The position numbers and the translations under genes are program-made. This document shows, one piece after another, positions 34,698 to 43,524 of a DNA stretch of 64,000 nt. Under the pieces are notes generated by a model. The model made no database searches. It was not told where the DNA came from and was given only the letters and a program-made list of their open reading frames with translations. Source of the stretch: Parapedobacter flavus (lineage in GTDB: Bacteria > Bacteroidota > Bacteroidia > Sphingobacteriales > Sphingobacteriaceae); assembly GCF_035818675.1 (NCBI RefSeq), contig NZ_JAYKZZ010000013.1, positions 186,001 through 250,000 on the forward strand, given 5' to 3'. Position 1 is the stretch's first letter. Each line of letters starts with the position of its first letter.

Positions 34698-37073
34698 ATG
34701 ATTAAAAACCATCTCAAAATCGCCTGGCGTAACCTGCAACGAAACCGGATGTTTTCCATCATCAACATCACCGGGCTTGCACTCGGTTTGTCAACCGCGC
34801 TGTTCATTGCTCTTTGGATTGGGGACGAGTTTACGTTCGATACCTACCATACGCATCAGGGCCGCATTGCGCAGGTGATGGATACCCAGACCATCAATGG
34901 CGAAAGCGTCACCAGTGACGCAATTGCCATCCCGGTGGCCGATGCCTTAAGAGAAAGGTTTGGCGACGATTTCAGCCGTGTTGCCTTGGCGGTGCCCAGC
35001 TTTACCCATATTGTGGCCCACGGGGACAAAAAGTTCTCTGCCGACGGGATGTGGGTGCAGGCTGACCTGCCACACATGCTTACCCTCGACATGATTTATG
35101 GAAGCCGGGACGGGCTACAGGATCCCTCGGCGGCCTTGCTTACCCAGTCGCTGGCCAACGCGTTGTTCGGTAAAGGGGATCCGACCGGCAGGACGTTCCG
35201 TCTGGACAACATGGCCGATATGCAGGTGGCCGGTGTATTTGCCGACCTTCCCCAAAACACCACCTTTTCGGAAACCCCGCTTTTCCTGCCGTGGGACAAG
35301 GCCATGGGCACATTCCAATGGATGCATGAGGCCGGCCAGGACTGGGACAATCGGGGCTGGAAGCTTTTTGTGGAACTTGAAGAACAGGTCCGAATCGAGC
35401 AGGTAAATGCAAAGATCAAGGACATCGCCAAACCGCACGTGAAAGGTGGGAACGAGGAACTGTCGCTCCATCCCATGGAGAAATGGCGCTTGTACAGTGA
35501 GTTCCAGAACGGGGAGGCCACCCATGGCCGTATCGACATGGTGTACCGTTTCGGTGTCATTGGCCTATTCGTCCTGTGCCTGGCCTGCATCAATTTCATG
35601 AACCTTTCCACTGCCAAGAGCGAAAAGCGGATAAAGGAAGTCGGTGTGCTCAAAACCATGGGCTCGAACCGCAGCCAACTGGCCGGACAATTTTTGGTTG
35701 AAGCGGTGCTGGTCGCATTTCTGGCGCTCCTGCTCACGGTTGTTATCGTATTTTCATTACTTCCGGTTTTCAACCAGTTGACGGCAAAGCAGCTAAACCT
35801 GCCCCTTGCCTCCCCCTACTTCTGGACCTCGCTCATGGGCGTTACCTTCCTTACCGGCCTGCTATCCGGCAGCTACCCGGCCTGTTATCTTTCCACGTTC
35901 AGCCCCATCACCGCACTGAAAGGAGCGTTCAAGCCGGGGCATGTCGCCGTGTGGGTCCGTAGAGGGCTTGTGGTGGGCCAGTTCACGATTTCCATTGCCC
36001 TGATGGCAGCATTTGTGGTAATGGACAGGCAGGTACAGCATGCCAAGAACCGTCCGGTGGGGTATCATCCGGAAAGCTTGATTACCATTGGTATGAATAC
36101 CCCGGAACTGTATGGCATCGCCTACGATGTACTGCGCGATGAACTCCTGCAAACCGGCGTGGTGAGTGACATGGCGATGTCGTCTACGCGGTCAACGGAG
36201 CGCCCCGTGGACAATTCGGATTTCGATTGGGCAGGCAAGGATCCAGGACTGGTACCGTTAATGGGTGTCGTGGGCGTGACCCACGATTTCGGTAGCACAT
36301 TGGGATGGCAGGTCAACGCAGGCCGCGACTTTTCACGTGCGTTCCCTTCGGATACGGGATCGGTCGTCTTAAACGAAGCCGCGGCGAAACTGACTGGCTT
36401 TGCGGATCCCGTGGGCCAAACCATCGGGTTTTACGGGAAGGAGCATACCATCATCGGTGTCGTGGACAACATGGTCATGGAATCGCCCTACCAATCCATA
36501 CAGCCTACCGTCTTCACCTTGGGATACGACTGGCTCAATGCGATCACTGTACGCCTGGATTCCGCATCGCCGCTAAACACGGCTTTAGCGGAAATCGAAG
36601 GGGTATTCAGACAAATCAATCCCGGCGCGCCCTTTGAATACGCATTCACAAACGGAGAATACGCCCAGAAGTTTGTGGAAGAAGAACGGGCCGCCAAGCT
36701 GTTTAGCATATTTGCCGTGCTCGCCATCTCCATCGCGTGCTTGGGAGTGTTCGGGCTGGCCGCTTTCATGGCCGAGCAGCGCACCAAGGAAATCGGCATC
36801 CGCAAGGTGCTCGGAGCGTCTGTATCGAACATTGTCGGCTTGCTTTCTAAGGATTTTGTGAAGTTGGTGCTTATAGCCGTGATTATTGCGTCTCCAATTG
36901 CTTGGTGGGCGATGAGCTATTGGTTACAGGGCTTTGCCTACCGTATAGACCTTCAGTGGTGGATGTTTGCCTTAGCGGGATTCTCTGCGCTGATGATTGC
37001 TATGCTCACCGTAACTGGGCAGGCTATTAAAGCCGCTACAGCTAATCCAGTGGAATCGCTACAGGAAGAATAA
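34698..37073 (+). CDS. ABC transporter permease of the MacB/FtsX type
   Basis: A 791-residue membrane protein with the eight-helix double arrangement common in Bacteroidota. It has an N-terminal helix (about 13-38), a MacB-like periplasmic domain, an FtsX core (INFMNLSTAKSEKRIKEVGV and two following helices, to about 435), then a second periplasmic domain and a second FtsX core (AAFMAEQRTKEIGIRKVLGA). No ATPase gene is adjacent, which is usual for these stand-alone permeases. The exact substrate (lipoprotein, peptide or signal) is unknown. The candidate sigma-54 promoter suggests control by an NtrC-type regulator. The tandem repeat array begins directly after its stop codon. Confidence 0.88.
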   Translation: MIKNHLKIAWRNLQRNRMFSIINITGLALGLSTALFIALWIGDEFTFDTYHTHQGRIAQVMDTQTINGESVTSDAIAIPVADALRERFGDDFSRVALAVPSFTHIVAHGDKKFSADGMWVQADLPHMLTLDMIYGSRDGLQDPSAALLTQSLANALFGKGDPTGRTFRLDNMADMQVAGVFADLPQNTTFSETPLFLPWDKAMGTFQWMHEAGQDWDNRGWKLFVELEEQVRIEQVNAKIKDIAKPHVKGGNEELSLHPMEKWRLYSEFQNGEATHGRIDMVYRFGVIGLFVLCLACINFMNLSTAKSEKRIKEVGVLKTMGSNRSQLAGQFLVEAVLVAFLALLLTVVIVFSLLPVFNQLTAKQLNLPLASPYFWTSLMGVTFLTGLLSGSYPACYLSTFSPITALKGAFKPGHVAVWVRRGLVVGQFTISIALMAAFVVMDRQVQHAKNRPVGYHPESLITIGMNTPELYGIAYDVLRDELLQTGVVSDMAMSSTRSTERPVDNSDFDWAGKDPGLVPLMGVVGVTHDFGSTLGWQVNAGRDFSRAFPSDTGSVVLNEAAAKLTGFADPVGQTIGFYGKEHTIIGVVDNMVMESPYQSIQPTVFTLGYDWLNAITVRLDSASPLNTALAEIEGVFRQINPGAPFEYAFTNGEYAQKFVEEERAAKLFSIFAVLAISIACLGVFGLAAFMAEQRTKEIGIRKVLGASVSNIVGLLSKDFVKLVLIAVIIASPIAWWAMSYWLQGFAYRIDLQWWMFALAGFSALMIAMLTVTGQAIKAATANPVESLQEE

Positions 37074-38129
37074 TGACCTAAACCCAATCAACGATGACTC
37101 AAACCCAATCAACGATGACCTAAACCCAATCAACGATGACCTAAACCCAATCAACGATGACTCAAACCCAATCAACGATGACTCAAACCCAATCAACGAT
37201 GACCTAAACCCAATCAACGATGACCCAAACCCAATCAACGATGACTCAAACCCAATCAACGATGACCTAAACCCAATCAACGATGACCCAAACCCAATCA
37301 ACGATGACTCAAACCCAATCAACGATGACCTAAACCCAATCAACGATGACCCAAACCCAATCAACGATGACTCAAACCCAATCAACGATGACCTAAACCC
37401 AATCAACGATGACCCAAACCCAATCAACGATGACTCAAACCCAATCAACGATGACCTAAACCCAATCAACGATGACCCAAACCCAATCAACGATGACTCA
37501 AACCCAATCAACGATGACCTAAACCCAATCAACGATGACCCAAACCCAATCAACGATGACTCAAACCCAATCAACGATGACCTAAACCCAATCAACGATG
37601 ACCCAAACCCAATCAACGATGACTCAAACCCAATCAACGATGACCTAAACCCAATCAACGATGACCCAAACCCAATCAACGATGACTCAAACCCAATCAA
37701 CGATGACCTAAACCCAATCAACGATGACCCAAACCCAATCAACGATGACTCAAACCCAATCAACGATGACCTAAACCCAATCAACGATGACCCAAACCCA
37801 ATCAACGATGACTCAAACCCAATCAACGATGACCTAAACCCAATCAACGATGACCCAAACCCAATCAACGATGACTCAAACCCAATCAACGATGACCTAA
37901 ACCCAATCAACGATGACCCAAACCCAATCAACGATGACTCAAACCCAATCAACGATGACCTAAACCCGATGGACTCTGCCTCAGAAAGGATAACTTCCGG
38001 CCTAAAGCAGATAAGTTCCAACCCAAAACATATGTGTTTTGCCTCAAAACACATATGTTTTGGTGAAAATGACCAAAAAACACTGTTTTTGATACCGTTA
38101 AACCACTTTTCATTTTTCACCTCCGGCAA
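37059..38129 (-). CDS. Possible heptad-repeat protein encoded by the array (doubtful)
   Basis: An open frame of 356 codons crosses the whole array on the minus strand. It reads as heptads SSLIGF followed by R, E or G. Before them is a 50-residue start with diverged heptads (PKHMCFE, AKHICFG, LELICFR, PEVILSE, AESIGFR). It only has a TTG start and no signal peptide. The plus strand is open too (NPINDD plus L, P or S) but has no start before 37969. The fact that the diverged units keep I-C/G-F at the same place favours coding slightly. In another frame an ATG at 38113 with a GGAGGTG before it gives a 54-residue ORF ending at 37949. Confidence 0.25.
   Translation of the reverse strand: MPEVKNEKWFNGIKNSVFWSFSPKHMCFEAKHICFGLELICFRPEVILSEAESIGFRSSLIGFESSLIGFGSSLIGFRSSLIGFESSLIGFGSSLIGFRSSLIGFESSLIGFGSSLIGFRSSLIGFESSLIGFGSSLIGFRSSLIGFESSLIGFGSSLIGFRSSLIGFESSLIGFGSSLIGFRSSLIGFESSLIGFGSSLIGFRSSLIGFESSLIGFGSSLIGFRSSLIGFESSLIGFGSSLIGFRSSLIGFESSLIGFGSSLIGFRSSLIGFESSLIGFGSSLIGFRSSLIGFESSLIGFGSSLIGFRSSLIGFESSLIGFESSLIGFRSSLIGFRSSLIGFESSLIGFRSLFFL
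37074..37962. repeat. Tandem array of 42 units of 21 bp with 63-bp higher-order repeat
   Basis: A partial unit (37074-37080) is followed by 42 exact-length units (37081-37962). The consensus is AACCCAATCAACGATGACYYA, varying only in the last codon-like triplet: CTA, CCA or TCA. The first five units are irregular (TCA, CTA, CTA, TCA, TCA). Units 6-41 are 12 perfect copies of CTA-CCA-TCA, and unit 42 is CTA. There are no spacers, so it is not a CRISPR. The period is two DNA helical turns. The array begins at the base after the permease stop codon. Confidence 0.97.
37963..38067. repeat. Diverged 21-bp units flanking the array
   Basis: The 21-bp rhythm continues for five more units (37963, 37984, 38005, 38026, 38047). 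Their ends still read CTCA, CCTA, CCCA, CTCA, but the inner bases differ. They look like older or boundary units. The last two or three form the hairpin at 38023-38063. Confidence 0.7.
38023..38063. repeat. Perfect 18-bp inverted repeat at the array edge
   Basis: Arms 38023-38040 and 38046-38063, exact complements with a 5-nt loop GCCTC; the core is AAAACATATG. It lies within the diverged units. A T-poor flank makes a classical terminator unlikely, though it could stabilise a 3' end. Confidence 0.9.
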
Positions 38130-38316
38130 AAGGTATCAAATCTGGCCATCAAAAAGTAGGGCAGTGTTTGGCATTTTGGCCAGATTATCCACCTCCCTGT
38201 CAACGATTATCCGTAAAAACCCACCTATTTCGAATAAACCACGTACAGAACCGATTGGATTTGCTTTCACACGTATCTTTCACTAATTTTGCATCCCTAT
38301 AATCGCAGACAATTCC
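38068..38316 (+). other. Gene-free stretch between the repeat array and valS
   Basis: Holds an imperfect palindrome AAAAACACTGTTTTT (38076-38090), a 10-bp inverted repeat AATCTGGCCA/TGGCCAGATT (38139-38148 and 38177-38186, 28-nt loop), and the valS promoter. An ORF at 37969-38286 (+) runs across it but has no family resemblance. Confidence 0.5.
38284..38291 (+). promoter_or_regulatory. -7 box before valS
   Basis: TAATTTTG matches TAnnTTTG and ends 25 nt before the valS ATG. Confidence 0.45.
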
Positions 38317-40944
38317 ATGCAGATATCCAAGACATACAACCCCAGGGAAGCCGAAGATAAATGGTATGCCTATTGGAAGGAGAACGGCTTTTTCCGTTCG
38401 GTACCCGATGAACGGGAGCCGTATACCATTGTGATGCCGCCACCCAACGTAACGGGTGTACTCCACATGGGCCATATGCTCAACAACACCATCCAGGATG
38501 TGCTCATCCGCCGTGCCCGCATGCAAGGCAAAAATGCATGCTGGGTACCGGGTACCGACCACGCCTCCATCGCCACCGAAGCGAAGGTAGTGGCCATGCT
38601 TAAAGAGCGTGGAATCAGCAAGAAAGACATCACACGTGAACAGTTTCTTGACTATGCCTGGGAATGGAAGGAGAAGTACGGCGGCATCATCCTGAAACAG
38701 CTGGAAAAGCTGGGGGCGTCGTGCGACTGGGACCGGACGCGGTTTACCATGGATCCTGATCTTTCCGATGCGGTCATTGACACCTTTATCCGACTGTACC
38801 GCGAAGGGTATATCTACCGCGGCGTACGGATGGTCAATTGGGACCCGCAGGGCCGCACGGCCGTGTCGGATGAGGAAGTCAACCGCCGCGAGGTGAACCA
38901 GACGCTCTACTACGTAAAGTATGCCGTGAAGGGTGCGCCGGGCGATGCCCCCACCTACCTCACCATCGCTACCACCCGGCCGGAGACCATCATGGCCGAC
39001 AGCGCAATCTGTATCAACCCGAACGACGAGCGCTGGGCCCACCTGAAGGGGAAAACGGCCATCGTGCCGCTCGTGAACCGCGAAATACCCATCATTGAAG
39101 ATGAGTACGTCGATATCGCTTTCGGTACCGGCTGCCTGAAGGTAACGCCGGCGCACGACCTGAACGACTACGAACTGGGGCAGAAGCATAACCTCCAGAT
39201 CATCGACATTCTGAACGACGACGGCACACTCAACGAGAAAGCCGAAATCCTGGTGGGCGAAGACCGCTTCCAAGCGCGCAAGTCCGTTGCCAAGTTGCTC
39301 GACGAAGCTGGTCAGCTGGAAAAAACGGAGCCTTACACCTCACAGGTGGGCTTTTCCGAACGGACGGATGCGGCCATCGAGCCCAAGCTTTCCATGCAGT
39401 GGTTCTGCCGGATGCAGGAGCTGGCCAAGCCGGCGCTCGACTATGTGGTGAACGGCGACGTGAAGCTCATTCCCGACAAGTTCATCAACACCTACCGCCA
39501 CTGGATGGAAAACATCAAGGACTGGACCATCAGCAGGCAACTGTGGTGGGGCCAGCGCATACCGGCGTGGTACAATGCCGAAGGCGAGTGGGTGGTGGCC
39601 AAAACAGAGACGGAAGCCCTTGCGGAATTTGCGGCTGCAGGCAAAACGGCCGAAGGCATCCGGCAGGAAGACGACGTGCTGGACACCTGGTTTTCCTCAG
39701 GCTTATGGCCCATGTCGGTGTTCGACGGCACACGGCATCCCGACAACGAAGATATCAACTATTATTACCCCACCAACGACCTCGTCACCGCGCCGGAAAT
39801 CCTGTTTTTCTGGGTGGCCCGCATGATCATCTTTGGCCATGAGTTCCGCGGCACCCCGCCCTTCAAGAACGTATACCTCACCGGCATCGTTCGCGATAAG
39901 CAGGGCCGCAAGATGTCCAAATCGCTCGGCAACTCGCCCGACCCCATCGAACTGATGGAGCAATACGGCACCGATGGCGTGCGCGTGGGCATGCTCCTCT
40001 CCTCGCCTGCCGGCAACGACCTGATGTTCGACGTGGCCTACTGCGAGCAGGGCCGTAACTTCGCCAATAAGATCTGGAACGCCTTCCGGCTGGTGAAAGG
40101 CTGGGAAGTGGCCGATACCCCTGCTTCTTCCGCCCAGCGGGAAGCCGCCGTCTGGTTCGGCCACCGCTTCAACCAAGCGCTAGCCGAAATCGAAGGGCAT
40201 TTCGCCAGCTACCGGATATCCGACGCGCTGATGGCCACTTACAAACTGGTGTGGGATGATTTCTGCTCGTGGTACCTCGAACTGGCTAAACCGGCCTACC
40301 AGCAGCCGATCGCACGGGAGGCGTTTGACGCTACCGTCGGTTTTTTCGAGTCGGTACTCAAGCTCATCCATCCCTTCATGCCGTTCATCAGCGAGGAACT
40401 GTGGCACGATGACCTCTTCGGCAACCGGGAGGCGGGCGACTGCTGCATCGTGGCCGAATACCCGGAAAGCACCCCGTACGACAGCAAGGTGCTGGCCGAC
40501 TTCGCCGTCATCCAACAGGTGGTCTCTGAAATACGGAACCTCCGGAATGCCAAACAGTTATCGCCAAAAACCACACTCCCATTGGCCATCCATGCTACTT
40601 CCGACGTGGACTATGCCCGTTATACCGAAGCGTTGGAAAAAATGGGCAACGTGGCCGACATCCAATTCACCGCCGAGAAACCGGCCGGCGCAACGAGCTT
40701 CCTAGTAGGTAAGGACGAATGTTATGTGGATATTGCCGAGCAGATTGACGTGGAGGCCGAAAAGGAACGCATCACCAAAGAGATCGCTTACCTCAATGGT
40801 TTCCTGAAATCGGTAAACGCCAAATTGGGCAACGAACGGTTCGTGCAAAACGCAAAACCGGAAATCGTGGACAACGAACGGAACAAGAAGGCCGATGCGG
40901 AGGCGAAGTTGCAACTGCTCACCGAGAATTTAGCTAGCCTTTAG
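38317..40944 (+). CDS. valS: Valyl-tRNA synthetase
   Basis: An 875-residue class I synthetase that charges tRNA-Val. HMGH is at residues 50-53 (PPPNVTGVLHMGHMLNN) and KMSKS at 532-536 (DKQGRKMSKSLGNSPDP). The editing (CP1) domain appears in TIATTRPETIMADSAICINP. The C-terminal coiled coil (IDVEAEKERITKEIAYLNGF) that contacts tRNA is present. The length is typical for Bacteroidota ValRS. It has its own promoter and is followed 36 nt later by mtaB. Confidence 0.96.
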   Translation: MQISKTYNPREAEDKWYAYWKENGFFRSVPDEREPYTIVMPPPNVTGVLHMGHMLNNTIQDVLIRRARMQGKNACWVPGTDHASIATEAKVVAMLKERGISKKDITREQFLDYAWEWKEKYGGIILKQLEKLGASCDWDRTRFTMDPDLSDAVIDTFIRLYREGYIYRGVRMVNWDPQGRTAVSDEEVNRREVNQTLYYVKYAVKGAPGDAPTYLTIATTRPETIMADSAICINPNDERWAHLKGKTAIVPLVNREIPIIEDEYVDIAFGTGCLKVTPAHDLNDYELGQKHNLQIIDILNDDGTLNEKAEILVGEDRFQARKSVAKLLDEAGQLEKTEPYTSQVGFSERTDAAIEPKLSMQWFCRMQELAKPALDYVVNGDVKLIPDKFINTYRHWMENIKDWTISRQLWWGQRIPAWYNAEGEWVVAKTETEALAEFAAAGKTAEGIRQEDDVLDTWFSSGLWPMSVFDGTRHPDNEDINYYYPTNDLVTAPEILFFWVARMIIFGHEFRGTPPFKNVYLTGIVRDKQGRKMSKSLGNSPDPIELMEQYGTDGVRVGMLLSSPAGNDLMFDVAYCEQGRNFANKIWNAFRLVKGWEVADTPASSAQREAAVWFGHRFNQALAEIEGHFASYRISDALMATYKLVWDDFCSWYLELAKPAYQQPIAREAFDATVGFFESVLKLIHPFMPFISEELWHDDLFGNREAGDCCIVAEYPESTPYDSKVLADFAVIQQVVSEIRNLRNAKQLSPKTTLPLAIHATSDVDYARYTEALEKMGNVADIQFTAEKPAGATSFLVGKDECYVDIAEQIDVEAEKERITKEIAYLNGFLKSVNAKLGNERFVQNAKPEIVDNERNKKADAEAKLQLLTENLASL

Positions 40945-40962
40945 TAATCCACTGTTTTTCCG

Positions 40963-40970
40963 TACCTTTG
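40963..40970 (+). promoter_or_regulatory. -7 box before mtaB
   Basis: TACCTTTG, exact TAnnTTTG, ending 10 nt before the ATG at 40981. A TTTA lies 19 nt upstream (40940-40943) in place of TTTG. Confidence 0.5.
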
Positions 40971-40980
40971 GCGGTCTGAT

Positions 40981-42300
40981 ATGAGCAAGCGAGTTGCGTT
41001 TTATACCCTGGGATGTAAGCTGAATTTTTCGGAGACATCGGCCATTGGCCGCATCTTCCAGGATGCGGGATATGCACCCGTACCATTCCATGACCCTGCG
41101 GATATCTATGTGATCAACACCTGCTCGGTAACCGAGAATGCCGACAGGAAATGCCGTAAAGTAGTGCGCGAAGCCCTCAGTCATTCGCCGAATGCCTATA
41201 TCGTGGTGGTGGGCTGCTATGCACAGTTGAAACCGCGTGAGATTACCGAAATACCCGGCGTGAACATGGTATTGGGCGCTGCTGAAAAGTTCAATATCAT
41301 TGAACATATCAACGAGTTAACGAAACCAACTAAACCCATCATACATAACGCGCCGATTGCCGAGACCAATGTATTCATACCGGCATTTTCAATGGGCGAC
41401 CGTACCCGCACGTTCCTGAAAGTACAGGATGGGTGCGACTACTCTTGCACCTTCTGCACCATCCCGTTGGCCCGCGGTGCCAGTCGAAGCGGCACCATTG
41501 CCGACATCGTGAGACAAGCGGACGAAATCGGTGCATCGGGTATCAAGGAAATCGTGTTGACCGGGGTAAACATCGGCGACTTCGGCCTTCGAGCTGGCGA
41601 ACGCGGCGACCACTTCATCGACCTGATAAAGGCGCTCGATGAAGTGGAGTCGGTGAGCCGTTTCCGGATATCGTCCATTGAGCCTAACCTCCTCACCGAC
41701 GAGATCATCGCCTTCGTGGCACAATCCAAGCGGTTCGTTCCCCACTTCCATATCCCGCTGCAATCGGGTTCCAACAGGATACTCGGGCTGATGCGTAGGC
41801 GCTACAAACGGGAGCTGTATGCCGACCGCGTGGCACGGATAAAGGAACTGATGCCCGACTGTTGTATCGGCGTGGACGTGATTGTCGGTTTCCCCGGGGA
41901 AACACGGGAAGACTTTTTGGAAACCTACCAATTCCTCAACGGGTTGGATATTTCCTACTTGCACGTATTCACCTATTCGGAGCGTGAAAACACCATTGCC
42001 GCACAGATGGAAGGTGCCGTACCGGGGGCGCAGCGCGGCGAGCGCAGCAAAATGCTCCATATCCTATCGGAAAAGAAGCGACGGGCGTTTTACCAAACAC
42101 AGCTGGGCGAAGACGGCGACGTGCTATTCGAAAGCGACATCAAGGATGGGTACATGCACGGGTTCAGTCGGAACTATGTAAAGGTACGTACACCCTACGA
42201 TCCGCTACTGGTCAACGAAACTTTTACCGTGAAGTTTACCGCCATCACCGAACAGGGTGAAATGGACGTCGAAGCGCTGCCGGAATTACTGGGGCACTAA
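40981..42300 (+). CDS. mtaB: tRNA t6A37 methylthiotransferase
   Basis: A 439-residue radical SAM enzyme that converts t6A37 to ms2t6A37 in tRNAs reading ANN codons. The N-terminal UPF0004 domain (FYTLGCKLNFSETSAIGRIF) has its own Fe-S cluster cysteines. The radical SAM motif is Cys152, Cys156, Cys159 in DGCDYSCTFCTIP. A C-terminal TRAM-like domain follows (VLFESDIKDGYMHGFSRNYV). The pattern GCKLN and the short linker fit MtaB rather than MiaB or RimO. Confidence 0.92.
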   Translation: MSKRVAFYTLGCKLNFSETSAIGRIFQDAGYAPVPFHDPADIYVINTCSVTENADRKCRKVVREALSHSPNAYIVVVGCYAQLKPREITEIPGVNMVLGAAEKFNIIEHINELTKPTKPIIHNAPIAETNVFIPAFSMGDRTRTFLKVQDGCDYSCTFCTIPLARGASRSGTIADIVRQADEIGASGIKEIVLTGVNIGDFGLRAGERGDHFIDLIKALDEVESVSRFRISSIEPNLLTDEIIAFVAQSKRFVPHFHIPLQSGSNRILGLMRRRYKRELYADRVARIKELMPDCCIGVDVIVGFPGETREDFLETYQFLNGLDISYLHVFTYSERENTIAAQMEGAVPGAQRGERSKMLHILSEKKRRAFYQTQLGEDGDVLFESDIKDGYMHGFSRNYVKVRTPYDPLLVNETFTVKFTAITEQGEMDVEALPELLGH

Positions 42301-42392
42301 CTCCCTATGTAACATCCATTTTTATACGTATACCCTTTTTCGCAGTCGTCGCCACTGTTTCGATTGCCAAGGGGCGTTTGGTGATGAAAGTA

Positions 42393-42773
42393 TTATACGC
42401 TTTTGAAATGGGGATTGTAGATCAAACCGATGAGATTGCCCCAAGGATCCTTAACCTTGGCCACGATGATGCCGCCGCCTACCTCCCGGGGTTCTTCATA
42501 TACCGTCGCCCCTACGTCAGTGAAATGCCCGTAAGCCTCGCGGAGATCCGCCACGCCCCAGAAAGCCACCACACTCTCGGCTTTGATTTCCGATGCAGCT
42601 GTTTCCGGCTGGAGCCCCAGCTCGAAGCCGCCGATGTCGAACCCGACGTAAAAGGGTTCGTCGAAATAGGGTGGCGTGTTGAATGCCCGGGCATACCATT
42701 GCTTGGCGGCGTCGAGGTCATTTACCCGATAGATGGTGGTACGGAGGCCTAGTACTGCATTTTTAATATCCAT
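42393..42773 (-). CDS. VOC family (glyoxalase/bleomycin-resistance fold) protein
   Basis: A 126-residue protein with one VOC domain made of two beta-alpha-beta-beta-beta halves: TIYRVNDLDAAKQWYARAFNT and DVGATVYEEPREVGGGIIVAKVKDPWGNLIG (second half). The family includes glyoxalases, dioxygenases and antibiotic-binding proteins; the substrate is unknown. The usual metal-ligand Glu is at the end of strand 8 region in GLIYNP, but I cannot place all ligands. Monocistronic, convergent with mtaB. Confidence 0.85.
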   Translation of the reverse strand: MDIKNAVLGLRTTIYRVNDLDAAKQWYARAFNTPPYFDEPFYVGFDIGGFELGLQPETAASEIKAESVVAFWGVADLREAYGHFTDVGATVYEEPREVGGGIIVAKVKDPWGNLIGLIYNPHFKSV

Positions 42774-43047
42774 GTTGTTTTATTTACTGATTAATGATTT
42801 GAATGCATATGCTATCAAATTGGACCATCAAAAATAACACTAATTTTATTAGCACACAACTGTCGTTTGTTTTTTTATACCCACTGCTGTAATTACTCAT
42901 CACGCGGGTTGTAAATGCTGGAATAAGTGAGTCGCTCTGCTGGGACAAACTTAGCCAGTTCATTTTGCGAGGAATTTGGTTTCAAAGATAATCCTTACTA
43001 ACTTGAACACCTGTAATGTGTATTCCGATCATAAAAAATGCAGCGGC

Positions 43048-43521
43048 ATGACACCCATATTCAAAAAACTTAACTTCAAACAGCAACCGGAAATCCTCAT
43101 TTTAAATGCTCCGGTTGAGTTCGAAGGCGAATTGGAAGCGATAGCGCAAGATACTACAGTAAATCATGCCATCCATGCGGACGGCGAATTCGACTTCCTA
43201 CTGGCATTCGTAAAAACGAAAGCAGACATCGACCAGATAACACCAATGGTCCGTGAAAAACTAAGGGCGGACCCTGTGGTATGGTTTGCTTACCCCAAAG
43301 GATCATCCAAAAAATACCGCGCGGAAATAAATAGGGACCAAGGCTGGGAGATACTCGGACAATTGGGTTTTGAAGCCGTACGGCAGGTGGCCATAGACGA
43401 CGATTGGAGCGCCATACGTTTCCGGGAAGTCGAATTTATCAAAGCGATGAACCGGCGGCAGGATTTCGCGATGTCCGAACATGGAAAACAGAGAACCGGC
43501 CATTCATCAAAAAAACAATAG
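43048..43521 (+). CDS. Conserved protein of unknown function before pirin
   Basis: A 157-residue soluble protein. The central segment DPVVWFAYPKGSSKKYRAEI, then GWEILGQLGFEAVRQVAIDDDWSAIRFR, looks highly conserved and is reminiscent of DUF3052-type proteins; I do not know its function. The ATG at 43048 was chosen; the longer frame from a TTG at 42976 has a non-conserved head. It is 3 nt before the pirin gene and probably co-transcribed with it. Confidence 0.7.
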   Translation: MTPIFKKLNFKQQPEILILNAPVEFEGELEAIAQDTTVNHAIHADGEFDFLLAFVKTKADIDQITPMVREKLRADPVVWFAYPKGSSKKYRAEINRDQGWEILGQLGFEAVRQVAIDDDWSAIRFREVEFIKAMNRRQDFAMSEHGKQRTGHSSKKQ

Positions 43522-43524
43522 GCA

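Noticed and set aside
37081..37962. CRISPR array
   Set aside because: Units are contiguous without unique spacers, and no cas gene is in the window.
37969..38286. Plus-strand ORF of 105 codons after the repeat array
   Set aside because: It is simply the continuation of the open array frame through the hairpin and into the valS promoter; no conserved features or start signal.
38200..39273. Minus-strand open frame of 357 codons opposite valS
   Set aside because: It lies fully antisense to the well-supported valS, has no recognisable motif, and long antisense frames are common in GC-rich codon usage.
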